Of a stretch of 64,000 nucleotides of DNA, positions 17,881-25,909 are shown piece after piece (the first letter of the stretch is position 1; every line of letters starts with the position of its first letter). The position numbers and the translations under genes were made by a program. The notes beneath the pieces were generated by a model, which made no database searches, had not been told where the DNA came from, and worked only from the letters and a program-made list of their open reading frames with translations. Origin of the DNA: Rhodosalinus sediminis (GTDB taxonomy: Bacteria > Pseudomonadota > Alphaproteobacteria > Rhodobacterales > Rhodobacteraceae); assembly GCF_003385555.1 (NCBI RefSeq), contig NZ_QOHR01000004.1, positions 1 through 64,000 on the forward strand, written 5' to 3'.

Positions 17881-18777
17881 TCACTCCGCCGCCTCCGCGC
17901 GCAGCATCTCCGCCGCCACGCCCACGGCGATCGCCTGCGGATGCTTGCCGAGCGTTGGGTCGCCGATCGGACAGCGAATGCGGGCAACGGCCTCCTCCGC
18001 ATGGCCCATCGCCCGCAGGCGCGAGCGGAAGCGCGCCCGCTTCGTCGCCGAGCCGATCAGCCCGCAGCCCGCGAAGCCCCGGCGCAGCAGCGCATCGCAA
18101 AGCGCGAGGTCGATGTCGTGGCTGTAGGTCAGGATCAGGTGCTCCGCCGCCTCCGGCGCATGGGCCGCGAGCCGTGGCAGATCCGCCGCCGGCACGGTCT
18201 CGACCCCCTCCGGCACCGCCTCGGGGAACCGCTCCGGCCCGGTGTCGGCCCAGGTGATCGCGCGCCCCGGCAGGGCCGCGAGCACGCCGACCAGCGCGCG
18301 GCCTACGTGCCCCGCCCCCCAGATCCAGAGCGGTCGGCCCGCGGGCGCCACCGCCTCGGCGATCCAGCCCCCGGCGACGCCGGGCGCCACCGGCGCCGCG
18401 CCACCGTCCGCGCCCGGCAGGGGCCGCGCGTAGAGCCCGGCCTCCGGCACCTCCGCCAGCCGCGCCGCGTCGTAGACCTCCCACAGCAGGCGCACCGCGC
18501 CGCCGCAGCACTGGCCGAGCCCGGGGCCGAGCGGCACCCGCCGCGCCGCGTCGCGCCCCGCGTCGAGGCACCGCCGCGCCCGCGCCGCCGCCTCCCACTC
18601 CAGCGCGCCGCCGCCGATGGTGCCCTCCTGCCCGCCGTGCCAGACGAGCATCGCCGCGCCCGCCTCGCGCGGGGCCGAGCCCTCCGCCGCGGTGACGACG
18701 ACTCGCGCCACGCGCCCCTCCCGCGCCACCGCCCGGGCGAGGGCGGCCCGGTCGAAACGCAGCGCCGCCGCGCTCAT
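17881..18777 (-). CDS. xdhC: Xanthine dehydrogenase accessory protein XdhC
   Basis: XdhC binds molybdenum cofactor, promotes its sulfuration and inserts it into XdhB; it is not part of the finished enzyme. The 298-residue product has the N-terminal XdhC domain (EGSAPREAGAAMLVW, GGALEWEAA, then GLGQCCGGAVRLL with the conserved CC) and a C-terminal Rossmann domain (WIWGAGHVGRALVGVLAAL). Its ATG overlaps the xdhB stop by 4 bases, giving the expected xdhA-xdhB-xdhC order and tight coupling. Confidence 0.94.
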   Translation of the reverse strand: MSAAALRFDRAALARAVAREGRVARVVVTAAEGSAPREAGAAMLVWHGGQEGTIGGGALEWEAAARARRCLDAGRDAARRVPLGPGLGQCCGGAVRLLWEVYDAARLAEVPEAGLYARPLPGADGGAAPVAPGVAGGWIAEAVAPAGRPLWIWGAGHVGRALVGVLAALPGRAITWADTGPERFPEAVPEGVETVPAADLPRLAAHAPEAAEHLILTYSHDIDLALCDALLRRGFAGCGLIGSATKRARFRSRLRAMGHAEEAVARIRCPIGDPTLGKHPQAIAVGVAAEMLRAEAAE

Positions 18778-21137
18778 CCCCCGCGCACCCGGTCGATGGC
18801 AGCGAGCACCCGCTCCGGCGTCGCCGGCGCGTCGAGCGCCGGGTAGCCCGGCCCGCAGGCCGCCACCGCGTCCGAAAGCGCCATCAGCACCGAGATCCCC
18901 AGCATCAGGGGCGGCTCGCCCACCGCCTTGGAGCGATGGATCGTCTCGGCGCGGTTCTCCGCCTGCCAGAAATCCACCTCGAAGACCTCCGGCGCGTCCG
19001 AGGCCGCCGGGATCTTGTAGGTCGAGGGCGCATGCGTCCGGAGCCGCCCGGCCCCGTCCCAGACGAGCTCCTCCGTCGTCAGCCACCCCGCGCCCTGCAC
19101 GTAGCCGCCCTCGATCTGGCCGCGGTCGAGCGCCGGGTTCAGGCTGGCGCCGGCGTCGTGCAGGATATCCGCGCGCAGGATGCGGTGCTCGCCGGTCAGC
19201 GTGTCGACCGCGACCTCGCTCACCGCCGCGCCGTAGGCGAAGTAGTAGAACGGCCGCCCCGCGCCCTTCATCCGGTCCCAGGAGATGTCCGGCGTCCGGT
19301 AATACCCTGTCGCCGAGAGGCTCACGCGCCCCATCCAGCAGGCGCGCGCCGCCTCGGCGAAGGCGTAGCTCTCGGCGCCCACCTCGACCCGGCCGTCACG
19401 AAAGCGCACGGCCTCCGGTTTCACCTGATGCCGCTCGGCGAGGAACGCCGCCATCCGCCCCGCGATCTCCTCGCTGGCGAGCCGCACCGCCATCCCGTTC
19501 AGGTCCGACCCCGAAGACGCCGCCGTGGCGGAGGTGTTGGGCACCTTGCCCGTGTCGGTGGCGGTGATCCGCACCGCCTCCATCGGCAGGCCGAAGACCG
19601 ATGCGGCCACCTGCGCCACCTTCTGGAACAGCCCCTGGCCCATCTCGGTGCCGCCGTGGTTCAGCGCCACCGAGCCGTCCTGGTAGACATGCACCAGCGC
19701 GCCCGCCTGGTTGAGATGGGTGAGCGTGAAGGAGATGCCGAATTTCACCGGCGTCAGCGCGAGCCCGCACTTGATCACGTCGTTCTGCGCATTCCACTCC
19801 GCCACCCGCGCCCGCCGCGCGGCATAATCGCTCGTCTCCAGCAGGCGCTCCGTCATCGCCCCCAGGACGAAATCCTCCACCACCTGCCCGTAGGGCGTCA
19901 CGCGGCGGTCCCGCGGGGCCTTCTTCTTGGCGGAAATATCCTCGGGGGGTGAGGCGGCATCGCCGCCGAGGGGGGCCGACGGCCCCCCTTCCTCCGCCTC
20001 CGCGTAGTAATTCAGCCGGCGCACCTCGACCGGGTCGCGCCCGACCCGGTGCGCGACATGGTCCAGCACACGCTCGATCCCCACCATGCCCTGCGGGCCG
20101 CCGAAGCCGCGGAAGGCGGTGTGGGACTGGTGGTTGGTCTTCAGCCGGTGGCTCTCGATCCGCACGTGGGGCAGCCAGTAGGCGTTGTCGGCGTGCAGCA
20201 TCGCGCGGTCGGCCACCGGCAGCGACAGGTCCTGCGACCAGCCGCAGACGGCGTATTGCCGGAACTCCACGGCCAGCAGCCGCCCCTCGGCGTCGTGGCC
20301 GGCGCGGTAGCGGATGACGAAGGGGTGGCGCTTGCCGGTGATGATGAAATCGTCGTCGCGGTCGTAGCGCATCTTGCAGGGCCGCCCCGTGGCGCGCGCC
20401 GCGACGGCGCAGGCCACGGCGAGCGCGTTGCCCTGGCTCTCTTTGCCGCCGAAGCCGCCGCCCATGCGCCGCACCTCGACGCGCACCGCGTGCATCGGCA
20501 GGCCGAGCGCGTCGGCCACCTTGTGCTGGATCTCGGTCGGGTGCTGGGAGGAGGCGTGGACGATCATGTCGCCGCCCTCCTGCGGGAGCGCGAGCGCCGC
20601 CTGCCCCTCGAGGTAGAAGTGCTCCTGCCCGCCGATCTCGATCTCGCCCTCGGCGACCTGCGGCGCGGTCGCGAGCGCGGCCTCCACGTCGCCCCGGCCG
20701 TAGACGCGCGGCCCCTCCTCGAAGCGCGACCCGGCGGCGAGCGCCTCGTCCACCGTCAGGATCGGGGGGTCCTCTTCGTAGCTCACCTGCGCGCGCCGGG
20801 CGGCCTTGCGCGCCTGCAAATGGCTTTCGGCCACGACGAGGAAGAGCGGCTGGCCCGCGTAGTGCACCGTGCCGTCCGAAAGGAGCGGCTCGTCGTGCGC
20901 CGAGGGCGAGACATCCGCCGGCAGCGGCAGGTCCTCCGCCGTCAGCACCGCGACGACGCCGGGCGCCGCGCGCACGGGGGTGAGGTCCATCGCCGTCACC
21001 CGCCCGCGCGCCACCGTGCTCGTGCCGAAACAGAGGTGCAGCGTGCCCGCGGGCACGGGGATGTCGTCGACGTAGCGCGCAGTGCCGTCGACGTGGCGCG
21101 CCGCGGCGTCGTGAGGCAGGGGCTTCGCGACGCTCAT
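18774..21137 (-). CDS. xdhB: Xanthine dehydrogenase molybdenum-binding subunit XdhB
   Basis: The 787-residue large subunit binds molybdopterin and oxidises hypoxanthine and xanthine to urate. It shows RMGGGFGGKESQGN (cofactor binding), FRGFGGPQGM, and AVGEPPLMLG near the C-terminus, which contains the catalytic Glu. Residues of about 383-406 (reading GGPSAPLGGDAASPP, then EDISAKKK) are not part of the family. They are encoded by an in-frame copy of the palindromic element described at 19921-19989, inserted between the conserved NYYAEAE and VTPYGQVVEDFVL segments. The flanks read through normally, so the gene appears intact. Overlaps of 4 bases join it to xdhA and xdhC. Confidence 0.94.
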   Translation of the reverse strand: MSVAKPLPHDAAARHVDGTARYVDDIPVPAGTLHLCFGTSTVARGRVTAMDLTPVRAAPGVVAVLTAEDLPLPADVSPSAHDEPLLSDGTVHYAGQPLFLVVAESHLQARKAARRAQVSYEEDPPILTVDEALAAGSRFEEGPRVYGRGDVEAALATAPQVAEGEIEIGGQEHFYLEGQAALALPQEGGDMIVHASSQHPTEIQHKVADALGLPMHAVRVEVRRMGGGFGGKESQGNALAVACAVAARATGRPCKMRYDRDDDFIITGKRHPFVIRYRAGHDAEGRLLAVEFRQYAVCGWSQDLSLPVADRAMLHADNAYWLPHVRIESHRLKTNHQSHTAFRGFGGPQGMVGIERVLDHVAHRVGRDPVEVRRLNYYAEAEEGGPSAPLGGDAASPPEDISAKKKAPRDRRVTPYGQVVEDFVLGAMTERLLETSDYAARRARVAEWNAQNDVIKCGLALTPVKFGISFTLTHLNQAGALVHVYQDGSVALNHGGTEMGQGLFQKVAQVAASVFGLPMEAVRITATDTGKVPNTSATAASSGSDLNGMAVRLASEEIAGRMAAFLAERHQVKPEAVRFRDGRVEVGAESYAFAEAARACWMGRVSLSATGYYRTPDISWDRMKGAGRPFYYFAYGAAVSEVAVDTLTGEHRILRADILHDAGASLNPALDRGQIEGGYVQGAGWLTTEELVWDGAGRLRTHAPSTYKIPAASDAPEVFEVDFWQAENRAETIHRSKAVGEPPLMLGISVLMALSDAVAACGPGYPALDAPATPERVLAAIDRVRGG
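19921..19989 (+). repeat. Palindromic element copy A, in frame inside xdhB
   Basis: The copy reads head CTTCTTGGCGGAAATATCC, then TCGGGGGGTGAG, then stem 1 GGCGGC-ATC-GCCGCC, then GAGG, then stem 2 GGGGGGCC-GAC-GGCCCCCC. It shares this layout with five other copies in the window. It is written here in the plus orientation, opposite to xdhB, so the xdhB ribosome reads its reverse complement without meeting a stop. Compared with the xdhA copy, stem 2 is one pair longer and stem 1 has the same six pairs with a different loop. Confidence 0.9.
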
Positions 21138-22573
21138 GGGCGCACCTCCAGGACGCTGGTCGCCCTTCCTGCATGGTCGAGCGCGTAGCGCTGGAGCAGG
21201 TTGCGCGCGACATTGAGGCGGTAGTCCGCCGAGGCGCGCATGTCCGAGATCGGGCGGAAATCCTCGGTCCAGGCCGCGTCGGCGGCGGCCACGCCCTCGG
21301 GCGTGAGCGGCTGTCCGAGGAGCGCCGTCTCCACCGCGCGGGCGCGCTTCGGCGTGGCGGCCATGCCGCCGAAGGCGATGCGCGCGGCGGCGATGCGGCC
21401 GTCCTCGACCGCGAGGTCGAAGGCGCCGCAGACCGCCGAGATGTCCTGATCGAAGCGCTTGGAGACCTTCCAGACGCGCAGCCGGTCGGGGCGGCGCGGG
21501 AAGCTCACCGCCTCGACGAACTCGCCCGGCGCGCGGTCCTGGCGGCCGTAGTCGAGGAAGAAGTCCTCGAGCGGCAGGCTGCGCCGCGTCGCGCCGTGGC
21601 GCAGGTGAAGCGTCGCGCCGAGCGCGATGAGCGGCGGCGGGCTGTCGCCGATGGGCGAGCCGTTGGCGATGTTGCCGCCGAGCGTCGCCGCCGCGCGCAC
21701 CTGCGCCGAGCCGTAGCGCCGCAGGAGCTCGGCGAAGGACGGATGATACTCCGCCATCAGCGCGCGCACCCGGTCGAGCGTGACCGCGGCGCCGATGCGG
21801 ATCTCGCGCTCGCCCACCTCGATCTCCTGCAGGTCGCGGCAGCGGTGCAGGAAGGCCACCGGCCCGAGATCGCGCAGCTCCTTCGTCACCCAGAGGCCGA
21901 CGTCCGTCGCGCCGCCGATCAGCGTGGCGTCGGGGTGCGCGGCGTACCACGTGGCGAGCTGATCGGAGGTTTCGGGCAGGACGCAGGCGGGGTCAGGGGG
22001 GCTGTCTGCCCCCCTCGGCGGCTGCGCCGCCTCACCCCCCGAGGATATTTCGCCCAAGAAGAAGGACCGGTGCGTGTCGAGGGCGGCGCGGTCCCCGGCG
22101 ACCCACGCGGGGCGGGGGGCGGTTTCGATCGCTTTCGCGGCGCGCAGGATCGGCGCGTAGCCGGTGCAGCGGCAGAGGTTGCCGGCGAGCGCGTCGGCGT
22201 GATCGCTGCGCTCTTCGGCGTGGGCGGCGGCCATGGCCGCGACGAAGCCCGGGGTGCAGAAGCCGCACTGGCTGCCGTGGTGGTCGACCATGGCCTGTTG
22301 CGCGGGGTGGGGGGCGCCGTCGTCGCCGAGGCCCTCGACGGTGCGCACGGCCTTGCCGTGGAGTTGCGGCAGGAAGAGGATGCAGGCGTTGAGCGCGCGC
22401 GCGCCGCGCTCGCGGTCGGTGACGACGACGGTGCAGGCGCCGCAGTCGCCCTCGTTGCAGCCCTCCTTCGTGCCGGTGAGGCCACGGTGCGTGCGCAGCC
22501 AGTCGAGGAGTGTTTCGGTCGGACGGGTCTCGGTCTCGACGGGGATGCCGTTGAGCAGGAAGGCTGTGCGCAT
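21134..22573 (-). CDS. xdhA: Xanthine dehydrogenase iron-sulfur/FAD subunit XdhA
   Basis: The 479-residue small subunit carries electrons from the molybdenum site to NAD+. Cysteines for the plant-type [2Fe-2S] cluster are Cys39, 44, 47 and 64; those for the second [2Fe-2S] cluster are Cys103, 106, 134 and 136 (QCGFCTPG, NLCRCTGY). The FAD domain follows, with ATLGGNIANGSPIGDSPP. In the linker between them, residues of about 170-193 (reading SFFLGEISSGGEAAQPP, then RGADSPP) come from an in-frame palindromic element. I chose the ATG giving MRTAFLLNGIPV; upstream sequence in frame is not conserved in type and its ribosome site is weak. A gap of about 210 bases separates it from the ABC importer genes on the same strand. 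Confidence 0.93.
   Translation of the reverse strand: MRTAFLLNGIPVETETRPTETLLDWLRTHRGLTGTKEGCNEGDCGACTVVVTDRERGARALNACILFLPQLHGKAVRTVEGLGDDGAPHPAQQAMVDHHGSQCGFCTPGFVAAMAAAHAEERSDHADALAGNLCRCTGYAPILRAAKAIETAPRPAWVAGDRAALDTHRSFFLGEISSGGEAAQPPRGADSPPDPACVLPETSDQLATWYAAHPDATLIGGATDVGLWVTKELRDLGPVAFLHRCRDLQEIEVGEREIRIGAAVTLDRVRALMAEYHPSFAELLRRYGSAQVRAAATLGGNIANGSPIGDSPPPLIALGATLHLRHGATRRSLPLEDFFLDYGRQDRAPGEFVEAVSFPRRPDRLRVWKVSKRFDQDISAVCGAFDLAVEDGRIAAARIAFGGMAATPKRARAVETALLGQPLTPEGVAAADAAWTEDFRPISDMRASADYRLNVARNLLQRYALDHAGRATSVLEVRP
21995..22064 (-). repeat. Palindromic element copy B, in frame inside xdhA
   Basis: Read on the minus strand: head CTTCTTGGGCGAAATATCC, TCGGGGGGTGAG, stem 1 GGCGGC-GCA-GCCGCC, GAG, stem 2 GGGGGGC-AGACA-GCCCCCC. 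It has the same orientation as xdhA, so it is translated in a different sense from copy A in xdhB. It falls in the linker between the iron-sulfur and FAD domains. Confidence 0.9.
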
Positions 22574-22697
22574 GGATACGTGTTCGCCGCGATACCCGTG
22601 GGCCGGGGCGCTCCCCTTCGATGCGGCGTAGAAGGGGCCGGCGGTTCGCGCGCCATAAGGAAAGCTGCATCGCCGGCGCGGCTTTGACAAGGGGTGA

Positions 22698-22769
22698 GGC
22701 GGTGCGGGCCGGCGCCGGGCCGGGGCGGCGGCGCTCGTCCTGGCGGTGCGGGCCGCCGCCGGGCCGGGG
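22698..22769. repeat. Direct repeat upstream of xdhA
   Basis: A 28-base unit beginning GGCGGTGCGGGCCG occurs twice, starting at 22698 and 22742 (44 bases apart), with one mismatch. It lies in the 214-base gap between the importer permease end and the xdhA start. I see no gene in this gap. A TTGTCA on the minus strand (22690-22685) could be part of an xdhA promoter, but no clear -10 goes with it. Confidence 0.6.
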
Positions 22770-22787
22770 ATGCCGGGCGGGCGCCCC

Positions 22788-23636
22788 TCAGCCGGGGCTG
22801 CGTTCGGCCCAGCCGGCGAAGATCTTCTCGAGCACGACGACGACGTAGTAGAGCAGGATCCCCAGCACGGCGAGCGCGATGAGCACGGCGAACATGAGCG
22901 GGTAGTCGGAGTTCGTCTTGCCCGAATCGAAGAGCGCGCCGAGCCCGCGGCCGTGGGGCGAGACGATCTCCATCAGGTTGGTGCCGATGAAGGCGAGCGT
23001 CACCGCGACCTTCAGCGCGCCGAAGAACTCCGGCAGGGTCTTGGGCAGGGCGATCTTCCAGAAGATCGTGGCCTGCGAGGCGCCGAGGGCGCGCAGGATG
23101 TCGCGATACTCGGGCTCGAGCGTGGAAAGCCCGATCGAGACCGAGACGGCGATCGGGAAGAAGGAGATCATGAAGGCGATGAGCACCGTGTTGAAGTCGT
23201 GCGCGCCCACGAACATCAGCGCGACGATCGGCACCACGGTCGCCTTCGGGATCGCGTTGAAGCCCACGAGCAGCGGATAGAGCGCGTCGCGCATGGTGCG
23301 TGAGAAGCCCATGACCATGCCGAGGCCGACGCCCACCACCACCGCGATCACGAGGCCGAGCACCGTGCGCCAGAGCGTCTGCCAGCCCATGACGAGGAAG
23401 AGCTCCCAGTACTGGGCATAGGCGGGCACCAGGTCGGAGGGCGAGGCCATGACGTAGTCGGGCCAGCCGTTGGCGGCGACGAGCGCCTCCCAGAGCGCGA
23501 TCAGCACGAGGGTGGCGATCACCGGGGCGAGCACCGCGCGACTGCCGAGCGCGGCGGCGACGCGCCGGCCGAGGGCGGGGCGCGCGGCCTGTTCCGGCGC
23601 GGCGACGGGGGCGGGCGCGCTGGTCGTTTCGGTCAA
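22788..23636 (-). CDS. ABC transporter permease, NitT/TauT type
   Basis: An inner-membrane permease of 282 residues with about six membrane segments. It has the EAA-type coupling motif around ILRALGASQATIFWKIALPKTLPEF, typical of the SsuC/TauC/ThiX branch. The start is a TTG, chosen because AGGAGG lies seven bases before it and no ATG lies nearby in frame; the TTG is 14 bases after the ATPase stop. It forms an importer with the ATPase and binding protein immediately upstream. The adjacent xdhABC genes suggest a purine or related ring compound as substrate, but this is inference. Confidence 0.88.
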   Translation of the reverse strand: MTETTSAPAPVAAPEQAARPALGRRVAAALGSRAVLAPVIATLVLIALWEALVAANGWPDYVMASPSDLVPAYAQYWELFLVMGWQTLWRTVLGLVIAVVVGVGLGMVMGFSRTMRDALYPLLVGFNAIPKATVVPIVALMFVGAHDFNTVLIAFMISFFPIAVSVSIGLSTLEPEYRDILRALGASQATIFWKIALPKTLPEFFGALKVAVTLAFIGTNLMEIVSPHGRGLGALFDSGKTNSDYPLMFAVLIALAVLGILLYYVVVVLEKIFAGWAERSPG

Positions 23637-23650
23637 GCGGGCCTCCTGTT

Positions 23651-24529
23651 TCAGTGCATGCCGCGCGCGGCCGAACCGGGGGGCGGGGCGGGCGCGCCGT
23701 CGGTCTCGGTGGCGGTGTCCCCGGGGGAGGGGTCCCCGGCGGCGGGTTCGGCGGGCGCGCGACCCTGGGCGATCTCGATCTGGTGGCGCAGGAGATTGAG
23801 CATCTCCGCCGCCTCGGGCGTGTAGAGGTGATCGAGATCCCGGGGCCCGGTGTCGGGCACGTCGAGCACGTATTGCGTGCGCGCGGGCCGGCCCGAGAGC
23901 ACCACGACCCTGTCGGCGAGGAAGATCGCCTCGCGCAGGTCGTGGGTGATGAGCACGCCGGTGAAGGGCTCGGCGCGCTTCACCTCGTGCATGATCTGCC
24001 AGAGGTCCTCGCGGGTGAAGGCGTCGAGCGCGCCGAAGGGTTCGTCGAGGATCAGCACCTCGGGCGTGTGGATGAGCGCGCGGCAGAGCGAGGCGCGCTG
24101 GCGCATGCCGCCCGAGAGCTCCGAGGGGCGCTTGTCCTCGAAGCCCTCGAGGCCGACGAGCGACAGGAGGCGGCGGGCGCGCGCCTCCTGCTCGCGTTTG
24201 GGCAGGGTGGTCGGCACGATCTCGAGCGGCAGGAGCACGTTCTGCAGAATCGTGCGCCACTCCAGCAGCACGGGGTTCTGGAAGGCCATGCCGACGTTCG
24301 AGCGCGGCCCGGTGACGGGCGCGCCGTGCACGCGCACCTCGCCCGCGTCGGGGATCATCAGCCCCGCGATCAGCCGCGTCAGGGTGGACTTGCCGCAGCC
24401 CGAGGGGCCGACCACGGCGGTGAAGCCGCCCTCGTCCACCGAAACGTCGAGCCCGTCGAGGACGGGCAGGGGCCCCGTGCGCGTGGTGAAGGTGTGGCGC
24501 ACGTCGCGGATGTCGATGAGCTTGTCCAA
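23651..24529 (-). CDS. ABC transporter ATP-binding protein, NitT/TauT type
   Basis: The ATPase of the importer, 292 residues. Walker A is GPSGCGKST (about residue 41), the Q-loop is FQNPVLLEWRT, the signature is LSGGMRQRASLCRAL, Walker B is VLILDEPFGALD and the switch His is in LITHDLREA. The C-terminal tail after about residue 255 is Pro/Ala/Gly-rich and probably disordered. The layout matches SsuB/TauB-type proteins. It is separated by 62 bases from the binding-protein gene upstream and by 14 bases from the permease TTG downstream. Confidence 0.9.
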   Translation of the reverse strand: MDKLIDIRDVRHTFTTRTGPLPVLDGLDVSVDEGGFTAVVGPSGCGKSTLTRLIAGLMIPDAGEVRVHGAPVTGPRSNVGMAFQNPVLLEWRTILQNVLLPLEIVPTTLPKREQEARARRLLSLVGLEGFEDKRPSELSGGMRQRASLCRALIHTPEVLILDEPFGALDAFTREDLWQIMHEVKRAEPFTGVLITHDLREAIFLADRVVVLSGRPARTQYVLDVPDTGPRDLDHLYTPEAAEMLNLLRHQIEIAQGRAPAEPAAGDPSPGDTATETDGAPAPPPGSAARGMH

Positions 24530-24591
24530 GGGTCCTCCGAAGGCTCGGCCGCGGGCGCCCGGCGCCCGCGGCCTGTCGTGTCACTCTCGCG

Positions 24592-25593
24592 TCACTCGAG
24601 CGGGAAACCGCCCTCGGGCAGGTAGGCGTCGGTGAAGTAGAGCCCGGCCTCGGGCGGGGTCTCGAACTCGTAGGTGAGCTGGATCTGCTCCAGCGCCTCG
24701 GCCATGCGGTCGGGGTCGATCGGGCCCATGCCGTTGGCCGTGGTCCAGTCGGTGACCACGTTCGCCTCGATGGCGAGCTCGAGGCGGCGCTCCTCCAGCG
24801 CGGCGTCGGCGGCAGGGTTGCGCTCCACGAGGCTCTCGATCGCGGCCTCCGGGTCGGCGATCGCGTCGGTCCAGCCCTGCGCGACCGCCGACAGGAAGCC
24901 CGAGACCGCCTCGGGGTTCGCCTCGGCGAAGTCGGTGTTGACGATCACCGCGTTGCCGTAGAGCGCGACGCCGTGATCGGCCATCAGGATGGTGGAGATG
25001 TCGTCCTCCGGCACGCCGAGGCGCACGAGGTTCAGGTAGGAGGAGAACGAAAACCCGGTCACCGCGTCCACCTCGCCCTCGGCGAGCATCGGCTCGCGCG
25101 TGGGGAAGCCGACGGGCTCCACCGTGATCGCCTCCATGTCGAGGTCGTTCTCGGCGGCGAAGATCGGGAACTGCGCCCAGGCGCCGTCCGGCGGCGGCGC
25201 GCCGAGCACGCGGCTCTCGAGGTCCTCGGGCGCCTCGACGCCCTGGCTCTTGCGGCCGACCACGGCGAAGGGCGGCTTGTCATAGACCATCATCACGGCC
25301 GTCACCGGCGCACCCGGGTTCTGGTCGAGGAACTTGATGAGCGAGTTGATGTCGGCGAAGCCCACCGGGAAGGCGCCGGTGGCGACCTTCGGGATCGCGT
25401 CGAGCGAGCCCTGGCCGGCGGTGATCTCGACCGAGAGCCCCGCGTCGGCGAAGTAGCCCTCGTCGATGGCGACGAAATAGGGCGCGGCCGGCCCCTCGAA
25501 CTTCCAGTCGAGGGCGAAGGGCATCTCGGTCTGCGCCGTGGCGGCGCCCGCGGCGAGCGTGGCGGCGGCGGTGAGGATCGGACGGACGAACAC
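24592..25593 (-). CDS. NMT1/THI5-like ABC substrate-binding protein
   Basis: A secreted periplasmic binding protein of 333 residues with a signal peptide (FVRPILTAAATLAAGAATAQ). The pattern FALDWKFEGPAAPYFVAIDEGYFADAGLSV (segments) is characteristic of the NMT1/THI5-like family, which binds pyrimidine-like and other small ring compounds. I chose a GTG start preceded by AGGAGAGG. It is the first gene of a minus-strand run SBP-ATPase-permease-xdhA-xdhB-xdhC, and divergent from the urease operon. A purine-type ligand is plausible from context only. Confidence 0.87.
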   Translation of the reverse strand: MFVRPILTAAATLAAGAATAQTEMPFALDWKFEGPAAPYFVAIDEGYFADAGLSVEITAGQGSLDAIPKVATGAFPVGFADINSLIKFLDQNPGAPVTAVMMVYDKPPFAVVGRKSQGVEAPEDLESRVLGAPPPDGAWAQFPIFAAENDLDMEAITVEPVGFPTREPMLAEGEVDAVTGFSFSSYLNLVRLGVPEDDISTILMADHGVALYGNAVIVNTDFAEANPEAVSGFLSAVAQGWTDAIADPEAAIESLVERNPAADAALEERRLELAIEANVVTDWTTANGMGPIDPDRMAEALEQIQLTYEFETPPEAGLYFTDAYLPEGGFPLE

Positions 25594-25672
25594 GGGTGGC
25601 ACCTCTCCTGTCGTTGTGTCGGGTCTCTCGCCCGACTCGCGTGCCCGGGGCCCCGAGGCCACCGGAGAATCG

Positions 25673-25727
25673 CCGGAGCGGCCGCTCCGGACGCGCTCAT
25701 CAAACAATCTGCCGAAGTTTTGGGCAA
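25673..25727 (-). promoter_or_regulatory. Promoter and perfect palindrome upstream of the importer operon
   Basis: This lies in the 316-base gap between the divergent binding-protein gene and ureD. On the minus strand TTGCCC (25727-25722) and TTTGAT (25704-25699), 17 bases apart, form a plausible promoter. Right after the predicted start point lies CCGGAGCGGCCGCTCCGG (25673-25690), a perfect 18-base palindrome well placed for an operator or a 5' hairpin. The promoter spacer also contains AAAC and GTTT half-sites 11 bases apart. No clear promoter for ureD is visible in the rest of the gap. Confidence 0.45.
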
Positions 25728-25909
25728 CCCGCCGCGAAAGCGGGCGCTGCGTGGCCCTCCGCGCCCTGAACGCGCGCGGCGGCGCTGGACACGGACCGGG
25801 GCGCTCCCTCTGATCGGCGCCGACGCGCGGCGAGCGCCCGACCGGGAGCGGCCCGGCCGGCGACCGCCCGCGCCCGCGAGACGAACAGGAGGCAGCGATC
25901 CTGCAGGCC

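Noticed and set aside
19921-22064. Treating xdhA and xdhB as pseudogenes because of the repeat inserts
   Set aside because: Both frames stay open across the inserts, and conserved sequence and active-site motifs resume on each side.
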